Shown piece after piece: positions 9,171-17,358 of a stretch of DNA of 64,000 nucleotides. The DNA comes from Methylobacter sp015476545. Lineage in GTDB: Bacteria > Pseudomonadota > Gammaproteobacteria > Methylococcales > Methylomonadaceae. Within the stretch, counting starts at the first letter, position 1; every line of letters starts with the position of its first letter. The DNA is taken from positions 1,240,001-1,304,000 of the forward strand of contig NZ_CP197401.1 of the NCBI RefSeq assembly GCF_052162025.1, in the 5' to 3' direction. Below the pieces are notes generated by a model. The model searched no databases. It was not told the DNA's origin and saw only the letters and a program-made list of their open reading frames with translations. The translations under genes and the position numbers were made by a program.

Positions 9171-9355
9171 TGTTTAAGGGGGACGGCAGGGGGAGGGAAT
9201 CGGCAGGTGATATTCATTGATTAGGATGGGCGTCTTGCCTTTATTGATTCCGAAGTAAAAAGGTGGCTAGAGCTATCCGCTATGACGGGCAAGCAAGCCT
9301 AAATAACGAGACGAGCCGGCCGTTATCATTTAATTATTCATCTGGAGAATTCATT

Positions 9356-9712
9356 ATGAAATCAATCAACTATCGCTCAGCATTTCTTTACGCTCTGATA
9401 CTAACATCAATGCCCGGTTACGGGACTGCGATAGCGGGCGAAAGGATGGAGCTGGCAGCCGGAGGCGGCCAAGCCACCGGTGAATATGTGGATGACGCCA
9501 TGATTACGACCAAGGTAAAAGCCGCCATAGTCAATACCCCCAAACTCAGCGTCTTCGGCATCGATGTGGAAACACGCGACGGTGTAGTGCAATTAAGTGG
9601 CTCCGTAGACTCTGAAGAGGATATCACTACAGCGACTGAGGTTGCCCAGCGAGTCGAAGGCGTTAAATCCGTAAAAAATAACCTGCAACTTAAAAACCCA
9701 GTGTCGAAATAG
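9356..9712 (+). CDS. BON-domain periplasmic protein (OsmY-like)
   Basis: 118 residues: an N-terminal signal peptide (SAFLYALILTSMPGYGTAIA) and one BON domain at about 43-112, with the typical DAMITTKVKAAIVN start and TRDGVVQLSGSVDS turn. BON domains bind phospholipid or associate with the envelope, and single-BON exported proteins are often osmotic-stress induced. ATG 9356 is preceded by TCTGGAGA at 9341-9348, which decides the start over an upstream in-frame codon at 9263. It is a lone gene with no evident operon partner. Confidence 0.85.
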   Translation: MKSINYRSAFLYALILTSMPGYGTAIAGERMELAAGGGQATGEYVDDAMITTKVKAAIVNTPKLSVFGIDVETRDGVVQLSGSVDSEEDITTATEVAQRVEGVKSVKNNLQLKNPVSK

Positions 9713-9914
9713 GCTCAGAGGAACGGGTGCAAAATCTGGAGAGGGGATAGAGCGCCCGAGTTAAAGTGATAGCTTGGTAAAGCGGCCCAAGTTTCCAGTT
9801 AATTTCAGATGATGGCCCGTTTTAGAACACATCCTGACTAGGATCAGAGCGTGCTGCAGCTCATCAAAATTGACTGGCTGGGCCTTCTGCCCAGCCTGAG
9901 AAACTTTGCGACAG

Positions 9915-10285
9915 CGACATGTATATTTCGGCTGGCAATGTATTGGTTAATCCGCATGTCGGCCTGTTGTTCGTCGATTTTCAGAGACAGGCCCGTCTTC
10001 GCCTGAACGGCAACGCTTTCATCCAGGAAGATGATCCCTTGCTCAAGCACTGGCCGGAAGCCGAACTGGTGCTGCGGGTCAAAGTGCGTGAAATATTCCC
10101 GAACTGTCCGCGTTATATCCACAAAGGAATTGATCGAGGAATCGGCTTTTGTGCCCAAGGCCCAGTGTGAAACGCCCGTGCCGGCCTGGAAGCGTCTGGA
10201 GGCTGTGGCTGATGTGTTGCCGCCCCGTGATGCGCGTTTGGCAGGGCAAGAACAGGATGCCGCAGCCGCATTGAACAGAAACTGA
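9915..10285 (+). pseudogene. Pyridoxamine 5'-phosphate oxidase-like protein, truncated and frameshifted
   Basis: The first frame gives YISAGNVLVNPHVGLLFVDF, then a segment with RLRLNGNAF and FPNCPRYIHK, typical of flavin-binding PNPOx-like proteins. At the run aaagga near 10119-10125 the homology moves to the next frame, which continues LIEESAFVPKAQCETPVPAW to TGA 10283-10285. So at least one +1 frame change separates the halves. The N-terminal flavin-site half is also absent upstream. The longest single-frame open frame (9919-10170) therefore encodes only part of the relic. A sequencing error could mimic the frameshift but not the missing N-terminus. Confidence 0.75.
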
Positions 10286-10394
10286 GAAGCCGCTGACAGA
10301 GGGCGGCAGTTTCAGATGATTGCGCCATCTTCGGCCCGAGCGGTAAAAAATCCGTTAGAGATGGCCCAGTGATGATATCCCCGCCAGCCTGTTT

Positions 10395-10862
10395 TTACAG
10401 GCCCAGATCGCTCAGCCCCGGATGATCATCGGGACGTCTGCCCAGCGGCCAGAAGAACTTGCGCTCGGACTCCTTGATGGGCAGATCGTTAATGCTGGCG
10501 TAGCGGCGCATCATGAAGCCGTGCTCGTTGAATTCCCAGTTTTCATTGCCGTAGCTGCGGAACCACTGCCCGGAGTCATCATGCCATTCGTAGGCAAAAC
10601 GCACGGCGATGCGGTTGCCGGTGCAAGCCCATAATTCTTTGATCAACCGGTAATCCAGTTCCCTGGCCCATTTGCGCGACAGGAACTGGTGAATTTCCTC
10701 ATGCCCGACCGGAAATTCGGCGCGATTGCGCCAATGGGAGTCTTCCGTGTAGACAAGTACTACACGATCTGGATCGCGGGTGTTCCACGCATCCTCAGCC
10801 ATGCGTACCTTTTGGGCGGCGGTTTCAGGCGTAAAAGGGGGAAGCGGCGGTTTGTTTTCCAT
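10395..10862 (-). CDS. DUF1348 / NTF2-like fold protein
   Basis: 155 residues with the SnoaL/NTF2-like layout of the DUF1348 family: AEDAWNTRDPDRVVLVYTED, HWRNRAEFPVGHEEIHQFL, AVRFAYEWHD and WEFNEHGFMMRRYASINDL. Family length and order of blocks are as expected, so it looks intact. The fold usually binds small hydrophobic molecules or acts as a small enzyme; no reaction is established for this group. It lies next to the PNPOx-like pseudogene, on the opposite strand. Confidence 0.85.
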   Translation of the reverse strand: MENKPPLPPFTPETAAQKVRMAEDAWNTRDPDRVVLVYTEDSHWRNRAEFPVGHEEIHQFLSRKWARELDYRLIKELWACTGNRIAVRFAYEWHDDSGQWFRSYGNENWEFNEHGFMMRRYASINDLPIKESERKFFWPLGRRPDDHPGLSDLGL

Positions 10863-10932
10863 ATCGGGTCTCCGGTAGCAGTTAGCGATAGATGTAGACA
10901 GATCTGTATACTATCAAGAATGTAAGCATAGC

Positions 10933-11124
10933 CTGAATATTTCACCACGAACGACTGCATGGGCAGATATTTGCTCCTCGGCAACTGCTCCTGCGTTGCT
11001 CTATCTCCTGCATCCTTGCAGTCGTCGGCAACAGCTCCTGCTTTGCTCTACTACACGCCATCCATGGCGTTATGCAATATCTGCATTCACTACATCCGTG
11101 TGGTTTATGCAGGAGGTAGAGCAC
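10933..11124. repeat. Interspersed 28-bp repeat and adjoining tandem/inverted copies
   Basis: Bases 10933-10960 (CTGAATATTTCACCACGAAC plus ACTGCAT at the end) recur exactly, in reverse orientation, at 38331-38358. Just downstream, 10981-11003 and 11028-11050 are near-identical direct copies (GCAACTGCTCCTGCGTTGCT and GCAACAGCTCCTGCTTTGCT) 47 bp apart, and GCAGGAGGTAGAGCA at 11109-11123 is an inverted relative. This looks like a cluster of dispersed repeats. The rest of 10863-11484 holds no gene I can support. Confidence 0.7.
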
Positions 11125-11484
11125 CAACAGTAGACGCTTTAGGCGATGCAGGAGCAGCGTAGCGGTGTGCCGAGGATACGCAGTACACGAAGGCATTTCA
11201 ATGCAAATGCTGGCAACTATTTCCGGATGAATTCATAAAGTGACGGGAAGAAAATGACAGCACCTTGCTTTTCTTAGCGTTCTCTGTAGTTTCATGAAAT
11301 ATCCGGGATAGAAATTAGGCAAAGTTGTATAACCGAATCTTCGATGATATTGTAAGGCAGCAGTTTTTGACTCCCTTCACAATGACATCCGGATTACCAG
11401 ATTCGACTTATTCATGGTGATGACGGCGGCGCTTTATTGACGGCATTGTAGATGGGGCACATCTATCTACATTCGGAGAACCGC

Positions 11485-13005
11485 ATGCGTTACATTGATC
11501 CCAATCAGGCCGACAGCAAAGTCCATTTCAAATCCCGCTACGACAACTACATCGGCGGCGCCTGGGTAGCGCCCGTCAACGGACTTTATTTCGAGAACCC
11601 AAGCCCGATTAACGGAAAGACGTTCTGCGAGGTTGCCCGCTCATCGGCTGAGGATATCGAAAAGGCCCTGGATGCCGCCCATGCCGCGAGAGACGCCTGG
11701 GGCCGCACGGCTCCCGCAGACCGCTCAAACATCCTGCTGAAAATCGCCGACCGCATGGAAGCCAACCTGGAAATGCTGGCTGTGGCGGAGACCTGGGACA
11801 ACGGCAAGCCGGTCCGCGAAACCCTGGCCGCAGACATCCCGCTGGCGGTCGACCATTTTCGCTATTTCGCCTCCTGCATCCGCGCCCAGGAAGGTGCGTT
11901 GAGCGAAATAGACCATGACACCATTGCCTACCATTTCCACGAGCCTCTGGGCGTGGTCGGGCAGATCATCCCGTGGAACTTCCCCATCCTGATGGCCGCC
12001 TGGAAACTTGCGCCGGCGCTGGCTGCGGGCAATTGCGTCGTGCTTAAGCCGGCTGAGCAGACACCCGCCAGCATCATGGTGCTGATGGAGCTGATCGGCG
12101 ATTTGCTGCCGCCCGGCGTGTTGAATGTGGTGAACGGTTTCGGCGTGGAAGCCGGCAAGCCTTTGGCCAAAAATAAGCGCATCGCCAAGATTGCCTTCAC
12201 CGGCGAGACCACGACCGGCCGCCTGATCATGCAGTATGCATCGGAAAACCTTATTCCGGTAACGCTGGAGCTGGGCGGCAAATCGCCCAACATCTTCTTC
12301 GAGGACGTGCTGGCCCACGATGACGATTTCGCCGATAAGGCGCTGGAAGGTTTCGCGATGTTCGCGCTCAATCAGGGCGAGGTCTGCACCTGTCCGTCCC
12401 GGGCACTGATACAGGCATCGATCTATGACGACTTTATGGCGCGGGCCGTCGCGCGCCTGCAGCATATTCGGCGCGGCCATCCTCTGGATACCGATACCAT
12501 GGTCGGCGCCCAGGCTTCCAATGACCAGCTGGAAAAAATCCTCGCCTACATCGACATCGGCCAGCAGGAGGGCGCCAAACTGCTCGCCGGAGGCAAGCGC
12601 TGCGAACTGGAAGGCGAGCTGGCCGGCGGCTATTATGTCGAGCCGACCATCTTCGCCGGCAACAACCGGATGCGGATTTTCCAGGAAGAAATCTTCGGCC
12701 CTGTCGTTTCGGTGACCTCGTTCAAGGACCTGGCCGAAGCGCTGGTAATCGCCAACGAAACCTTGTACGGCCTCGGCGCAGGCGTCTGGAGCCGGGATAT
12801 CAACACTGCCTATCACATGGGGCGCGGCATCCAGGCTGGACGAGTATGGACCAATTGTTATCACCTTTATCCGGCCCATGCGACTTTCGGCGGTTACAAG
12901 CAGTCGGGCATCGGGCGGGAGAACCACAAAATGATGCTCGAGCATTACCAGCACACCAAGAACCTGCTGGTGAGCTATAGTCCGAAAGCGCTGGGATTTT
13001 TCTGA
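11485..13005 (+). CDS. NAD-dependent aldehyde dehydrogenase (ExaC/AldA type)
   Basis: 506 residues, the standard length of ExaC-type acetaldehyde/general aldehyde dehydrogenases. Seen: the nucleotide-binding stretch VVGQIIPWNFPILMAAWKLA, catalytic glutamate in VTLELGGKSPN (Glu262), catalytic cysteine in NQGEVCTCPSR (Cys301) and the C-terminal GGYKQSGIGRENHK loop. ATG 11485 follows CGGAGAA at 11474-11480; an upstream ATG at 11452 in frame is possible but lacks a ribosome site. A DUF779 gene begins 9 bp after the stop, a pairing common for this subfamily. The likely role is oxidation of short aliphatic or C2 aldehydes in the cytoplasm. Confidence 0.94.
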   Translation: MRYIDPNQADSKVHFKSRYDNYIGGAWVAPVNGLYFENPSPINGKTFCEVARSSAEDIEKALDAAHAARDAWGRTAPADRSNILLKIADRMEANLEMLAVAETWDNGKPVRETLAADIPLAVDHFRYFASCIRAQEGALSEIDHDTIAYHFHEPLGVVGQIIPWNFPILMAAWKLAPALAAGNCVVLKPAEQTPASIMVLMELIGDLLPPGVLNVVNGFGVEAGKPLAKNKRIAKIAFTGETTTGRLIMQYASENLIPVTLELGGKSPNIFFEDVLAHDDDFADKALEGFAMFALNQGEVCTCPSRALIQASIYDDFMARAVARLQHIRRGHPLDTDTMVGAQASNDQLEKILAYIDIGQQEGAKLLAGGKRCELEGELAGGYYVEPTIFAGNNRMRIFQEEIFGPVVSVTSFKDLAEALVIANETLYGLGAGVWSRDINTAYHMGRGIQAGRVWTNCYHLYPAHATFGGYKQSGIGRENHKMMLEHYQHTKNLLVSYSPKALGFF

Positions 13006-13014
13006 GGTTAACCG

Positions 13015-13377
13015 ATGAGCGTGACCCGCGTTTCCTGCACCCCGGCCGCCGCCGAACTGATCGACAAACTTAAGCGCCTGCACGGCTGCGAACTATTGTT
13101 CCACCAGTCGGGCGGCTGCTGCGACGGCAGCGCGCCCATGTGTTATCCGCAGGACGAATTCCAGGTCGGCGATTCTGACGTGAAGCTGGGCGAGATTGAA
13201 GGCTGTCCTTTCTACATGGGCGCCGATCAATTCGAGTACTGGCGGCATACCCAGCTGATCATCGACGTGGTACCCGGCAGGGGCAGCGGTTTCTCGCTGG
13301 AAGCCCCCGAAGGCGTGCGGTTTATCACCCGATCGAGATTGCTGACCGGGGAAGAAGAAGCGGATCTTGATTGCTAA
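13015..13377 (+). CDS. DUF779 protein, aldehyde dehydrogenase partner
   Basis: 120 residues, full family length. Cys-rich block FHQSGGCCDGSAPMCY and the segment IEGCPFYMGADQFEYWRHTQLIIDVVPGRG identify DUF779. The family almost always sits beside an aldehyde dehydrogenase, as here (9 bp gap, same strand). The cysteines and histidine suggest a metal or redox site, but function is unknown. The C-terminus ends LDC. Confidence 0.9.
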   Translation: MSVTRVSCTPAAAELIDKLKRLHGCELLFHQSGGCCDGSAPMCYPQDEFQVGDSDVKLGEIEGCPFYMGADQFEYWRHTQLIIDVVPGRGSGFSLEAPEGVRFITRSRLLTGEEEADLDC

Positions 13378-13406
13378 CATGATCCGCGGAACATTTCAAA
13401 TGCGAG

Positions 13407-13495
13407 TGTAGGTGCGAATTCATTCGCACTGACCTGCTGCTTTATAACGCTTCAGGTCGAATACCCTAAAGGGCACAAGTGAATTCGATCCTACA
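13407..13495. repeat. Miniature inverted-repeat element
   Basis: TGTAGGTGCGAATTCA at 13407-13422 and TGAATTCGATCCTACA at 13480-13495 are imperfect inverted ends (14 of 16 pair) around about 57 bp. The left end also folds on itself (GTGCGAAT at 13412-13419 with ATTCGCAC at 13422-13429). No coding capacity. It resembles a small palindromic element rather than a transcription terminator. Confidence 0.6.
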
Positions 13496-13538
13496 GCGGC
13501 GTAATATCAGAGTGGGCGGTTTCTGCGGAGGCTTCAAT

Positions 13539-13575
13539 TATACGGCGCAATACTTTATCGGCACTGCGCCGTATA
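13539..13575 (-). terminator. Hairpin downstream of the secreted protein gene
   Basis: TATACGGCGCA at 13539-13549 pairs perfectly with TGCGCCGTATA at 13565-13575. It lies just beyond the stop of the leftward gene at 13585 and is probably its terminator, though no long T run follows. Confidence 0.6.
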
Positions 13576-13584
13576 GGGCCGAGC

Positions 13585-14157
13585 CTAGACTTTATCCACC
13601 ACTGTCACGCAAAGATTGGTCGGTTTTTTATTGGTGTCCAGTATCGGTTTCAGCGTGAATGAGACGACCGATTCCACGCCTGCATCGCCCAGATCGCTGG
13701 CGGGCACTTTTTCGACAGAGATCTTATTGTCTTCGGTTTTCCATTTGTAATCAGCGTCGAAAGCCGTGTTCTTGCCGGAATTTTCCAGGTCTACTTCAAA
13801 ATTGGCACCGGAACAGGCGCCGGTCGGTTTTTTCAGATCCAGAACATGGGCATGAAATCCGGAAGGCATGGCTTCATGGGAACTGTCATCGATAGGCAGG
13901 TGAGTGACCAGCACCAGCACGTTGTTGCCGCCGTCGGTCAATACCGCATAGCCGAAGGCGCCGGATTTACCGTCAGTGGGAATGTCCTGATTGGTTTTGA
14001 TTTCTACTTCCAGCGTTTTCTTGTCGGCTTTGCCTTCCCATTCCACTTCCACTTCCTTGAGCGTCAGATAGTCGGCCGCCTGGGCCAGAACCATGCCGCT
14101 GGTCAGTGTCAGGCCAATAGCCGATGCAAGTAACGATTTTTTGCTAATGAATTTCAT
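13585..14157 (-). CDS. Secreted protein of unknown family
   Basis: 190 residues with a clear signal peptide (MKFISKKSLLASAIG, cleavage probably after AQA near residue 27). The mature part looks beta-rich, begins ADYLTLKEVEVEWEGKADKK and has two cysteines (TGACSGANF and TNLCVTVV) that could form a disulphide. A histidine-containing stretch SSHEAMPSGFHAHVLDL sits mid-protein. I do not recognise a family. ATG 14157 is reasonable because the signal peptide begins there. It is followed by its own hairpin and divergent from the AsmA gene, so it is a single-gene unit. Confidence 0.75.
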   Translation of the reverse strand: MKFISKKSLLASAIGLTLTSGMVLAQAADYLTLKEVEVEWEGKADKKTLEVEIKTNQDIPTDGKSGAFGYAVLTDGGNNVLVLVTHLPIDDSSHEAMPSGFHAHVLDLKKPTGACSGANFEVDLENSGKNTAFDADYKWKTEDNKISVEKVPASDLGDAGVESVVSFTLKPILDTNKKPTNLCVTVVDKV

Positions 14158-14389
14158 AGTCGGTCTCCATCAAAAAAAGTATTGATTCGATACTATTTAT
14201 ACATTGCATTGATGAGATAAAGCAAGTTCGGATTTCATTCGTTACATATGATTCGTGCCTTATTAAAGCCATGTAGTTCCGTAATCCATGAACTCTGATG
14301 ATTTCATTGAGTCTTTAAAGTCTAATCCGTGCATAAAAATCGGGTATCTCAAGCTTCAGGTTAAGCCTTGGATCAGAGAGGGTATTTCT

Positions 14390-16366
14390 ATGCAGCATAT
14401 CTTGAAATGGGTCGGAATCATTTTGCTCGTGCTGATTGTGGCTGTCGCGCTGTTCCTGGCTTTCTTCGACTGGAACAAGCTGCGCGGTCCGATTTCATCA
14501 CAGATCAGCAGTAAGCTGGACCGGCGCTTTGAGATCAAGGGCGATCTTGATGTCGATATGGCCTGGACACCCCATATTACAACCTGGACACCACGCATTA
14601 CGGTCAACGAAATGGAATTGGCCAATACAAATTGGGGCAGCAAGCCGGAAATGCTGACACTGGACCGCCTCCAATTCAGCGTCAGGCTGTGGGACTTGTT
14701 GAAAGGCGATGTCGTGCTGCCGGAAATTCATCTATCCAAGCTAAATGCCCAGTTGGAAAAGAGCGCCAAAGGCAAAGGCAACTGGGAGTTTAAAACCGAC
14801 AAGAAGGACAAAACCGACCGCACCGAGATTCCCAAAATTGACCAGCTGACGCTCAAGGACAGCAAGCTTGTCTATCGCGATCCAACTACGGACACAGAAC
14901 TGAATTTGACCGCTTCGGCCGCCGGGGCGGCGAAAGAGCAGGGCGTCAACTTGCAGGGCAAGGGGCGTTTCCAGGGCGAGCGCTTCACGTTGAAGGTACA
15001 AGGCGGCTCCCTGCTGGAGTTATGGGAAAAGACCAAACCTTATCCCGTCGATCTGAAAATGGCTGCCGGCGATACCTGGGTGGCGGTCGAAGGTACGTTC
15101 GCCGATCCGGTACAATTGCAGGAGCCCAAGCTGACACTTGACCTGCGGGGCGACAGCCTTGCCAAGCTGGCGCCTTTTATCGGCGTGCCTCTGGCCGAGA
15201 CGCCGCCTTATAAATTCAGCGGCCATGTGACGCGCTCCGGCGAGCGCTGGGTCATACACGATCTGAAAGGAAACATGGGCAGCAGCGATATGGCCGGCGA
15301 TGTTGAATACAGCTCGCCTGAAGATCGCCCTTTTCTGAAGGCCGACATCAAGTCCAAGCGGCTCGACTTCAAGGATCTTGTCGGTTTCATAGGCGCTGAC
15401 CCGACGCCGGAAGAAGGCAAGAAGAATCCACGCATTTTCCCCGATAAACCCTACAATCCGAAAGCCATGCGTTCCGCCGATGCGGATGTGAATTTCTATA
15501 GCGACAACATCATCACGCCCAATCTGCCGGTTGACGAATTTAAGACGCATCTGAAAATGGACCACGGCATGTTAACGGTGGACCCTTTGAATTTTCGCAT
15601 CGATATCGGCCAGATTGCCTCCACCATCCAGCTCGATGCGAGCAAGGACCTTATCGCCACGAAGGCCGACGTCAATATCCGAAAGGTGCCGCTCAAACGC
15701 CTGTTGGCCGATACGCAATTTAAAGAAGAAAGCGACGGCATGTTCTTCGGCCAGATCAACCTGGATACGACCGGCAACTCGGTGGCCGATATGCTCGGCC
15801 ACGGAAACGGCGATGTTCTGCTGCTGATGGAGCAAGGTCGCGTCAGCAGGCTATTGGTAGAATTGCTTGGTCTTGATGTGGCGAAGTCGCTGGGCCTGTT
15901 GCTGACCAATGATAAAAGCACCCGCGTACGCTGCATCATCGGCAGCTTCAATGTTAATCAAGGCATCATGAAGACTTCGCCGTTTGTGATTGATACTGCC
16001 GATGCGAATATCACTATCGCAGGCCAGGTCGATCTGGGCAAAGAGACCGCCGACTTGCAAATCAATGCCCATCCCAAAGATGTTAGTTTAAGCGCAAATG
16101 CGCCATTGAATGTCAAAGGGTCGCTCAAATCGCCGTCAGTGAAGCCGGATACAACCGTTCTGGCTGCCAAGGGCGCGGCTTCGGTCGCTTTAGGCGCGCT
16201 GCTGACGCCGGCTGCTGCTATTATTCCATGGATCGATTTGGGATTAGGCAAAGACAGCGCCTGCCATGCCATGATTGACGAGGCTAAAGCGGAGAGCGCC
16301 GAGACAGCACGGAAAATACAGCAAAGCAGGCCCGGCAAAGCGCCGCTGAAAGGGAAAGGCAAATAG
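14390..16366 (+). CDS. AsmA-family envelope protein
   Basis: 658 residues: an N-terminal membrane anchor (ILLVLIVAVALFLAFF, about 10-25), then the AsmA pattern LRGPISSQISSKLDRRFEIKG and a long periplasmic beta-rich body, ending with the conserved VNQGIMKTSPFVIDTADANI, DLGKETADLQINAHPKD and PLNVKGSLKSPSVKPD blocks. AsmA-like proteins are bridge-type proteins linked to phospholipid transport between membranes. A short C-terminal domain has two alanine-rich helices and a basic tail. ATG 14390 follows GAGAGG; an in-frame start at 14288 would put hydrophilic residues before the anchor and is less likely. Confidence 0.9.
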   Translation: MQHILKWVGIILLVLIVAVALFLAFFDWNKLRGPISSQISSKLDRRFEIKGDLDVDMAWTPHITTWTPRITVNEMELANTNWGSKPEMLTLDRLQFSVRLWDLLKGDVVLPEIHLSKLNAQLEKSAKGKGNWEFKTDKKDKTDRTEIPKIDQLTLKDSKLVYRDPTTDTELNLTASAAGAAKEQGVNLQGKGRFQGERFTLKVQGGSLLELWEKTKPYPVDLKMAAGDTWVAVEGTFADPVQLQEPKLTLDLRGDSLAKLAPFIGVPLAETPPYKFSGHVTRSGERWVIHDLKGNMGSSDMAGDVEYSSPEDRPFLKADIKSKRLDFKDLVGFIGADPTPEEGKKNPRIFPDKPYNPKAMRSADADVNFYSDNIITPNLPVDEFKTHLKMDHGMLTVDPLNFRIDIGQIASTIQLDASKDLIATKADVNIRKVPLKRLLADTQFKEESDGMFFGQINLDTTGNSVADMLGHGNGDVLLLMEQGRVSRLLVELLGLDVAKSLGLLLTNDKSTRVRCIIGSFNVNQGIMKTSPFVIDTADANITIAGQVDLGKETADLQINAHPKDVSLSANAPLNVKGSLKSPSVKPDTTVLAAKGAASVALGALLTPAAAIIPWIDLGLGKDSACHAMIDEAKAESAETARKIQQSRPGKAPLKGKGK

Positions 16367-16374
16367 GACGTCTG

Positions 16375-17343
16375 TTAGCTCGCCAAGCGGGGGCTATGGC
16401 GTCGATAAAATTCGCGCAGATGTCTGACGACTTCATCGGGTCTGTCCAGCGGCAGGAAATGCCCGCCGCGCTCGATTGTCGCCATCTCGGTCTCCGGCAC
16501 AAGCCGGCGATCCTGTTCCCGCTCATCGGGTCTTGCCCAGTCCTGGCTGCCCCAGAGCAAGAGCGCCGGAACCCTGATGCGGGCATAATCATTGGTCGCT
16601 GTCTGCCAGCTTCCGGCGTTTCGAAGCAGGTTGATGAACGCCCGGTAATGGCCTTTCCGGTTGCCCGTCAAATACATCTCTTTCAGCAGTTGCGGCGGGA
16701 TGCTGTGCGGATCGGACACGCCGCCTTCGAGTATGTTCTTCATGATAAAAAAATTCCGAAGGCGCATTACCGTTTCGCCGAGGACGGGCATGCCGGCCGC
16801 CATTACCACCAGCCGGGCCAATAATGAGCTGCGCGCCATGCCCCGGCCCTGCACATAGTCATAAGGATTGATCGCTACGACGCGGGCAACGCGCGGATTG
16901 TGGCGGGCGGCGACGATCAATGGAATGGCTCCGCCGATGGATACGCCGGCGAGTGTGACGCCGTTTAAATGAAGCGCTTCGAGGAAGCCTTCAACCGCAT
17001 CGGCAAAAAACGCGGCGTCGTATTTCGCATCGGGAATATCCGAATAGCCATGTCCCGGCAGGTCGGGCGCATAGACGGTAAAATCCCCGGCCAGCTCCGG
17101 CACGATCTTCTCGAAGAGGTCGAGCTGAGTTCTCAGCGTATGCAGAAGAACCAGAACGGGGCCTTGGCCTGTCTTGATGTAGCGAAGCCGGATGCCATTT
17201 ACTTCAACATATTGGATCGGGATATCAGGTGCCCATCGCAATTGCGCCGGAGGGGAGGGGCTGCGGCGCAACGCCTCGGCAGCCAGGGAAAGCGCCGGCA
17301 AGCCCAGGCCTGCGGCTATGAGTATGGAAAGCACATTGCTCAT
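16375..17343 (-). CDS. Alpha/beta hydrolase, probably exported
   Basis: 322 residues with an N-terminal hydrophobic signal or anchor (SNVLSILIAAGLGLPALSL). The alpha/beta-hydrolase core shows VLVLLHTL (oxyanion side), DLPGHGYSD, the nucleophile elbow GVSIGG (Ser135), an acid in LLWGSQDWARP and the histidine in ERGGHFLPLDRPDEV. Catalytic triad intact. ATG 17343 is supported by GGGGGTGA on the minus strand. It lies 15 bp downstream of the large redox fusion gene (stop at 17359), so the two are almost certainly one operon and may act on the same substrate. Confidence 0.9.
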   Translation of the reverse strand: MSNVLSILIAAGLGLPALSLAAEALRRSPSPPAQLRWAPDIPIQYVEVNGIRLRYIKTGQGPVLVLLHTLRTQLDLFEKIVPELAGDFTVYAPDLPGHGYSDIPDAKYDAAFFADAVEGFLEALHLNGVTLAGVSIGGAIPLIVAARHNPRVARVVAINPYDYVQGRGMARSSLLARLVVMAAGMPVLGETVMRLRNFFIMKNILEGGVSDPHSIPPQLLKEMYLTGNRKGHYRAFINLLRNAGSWQTATNDYARIRVPALLLWGSQDWARPDEREQDRRLVPETEMATIERGGHFLPLDRPDEVVRHLREFYRRHSPRLAS

Positions 17344-17358
17344 GATCAATCACCCCCA

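Noticed and set aside
11725..13083. Long minus-strand open frame (452 codons) opposite the aldehyde dehydrogenase
   Set aside because: Its product is rich in His, Gln, Arg and Asp and has no recognisable domain; the plus-strand gene is a full, motif-complete enzyme. This is a typical GC-driven shadow.
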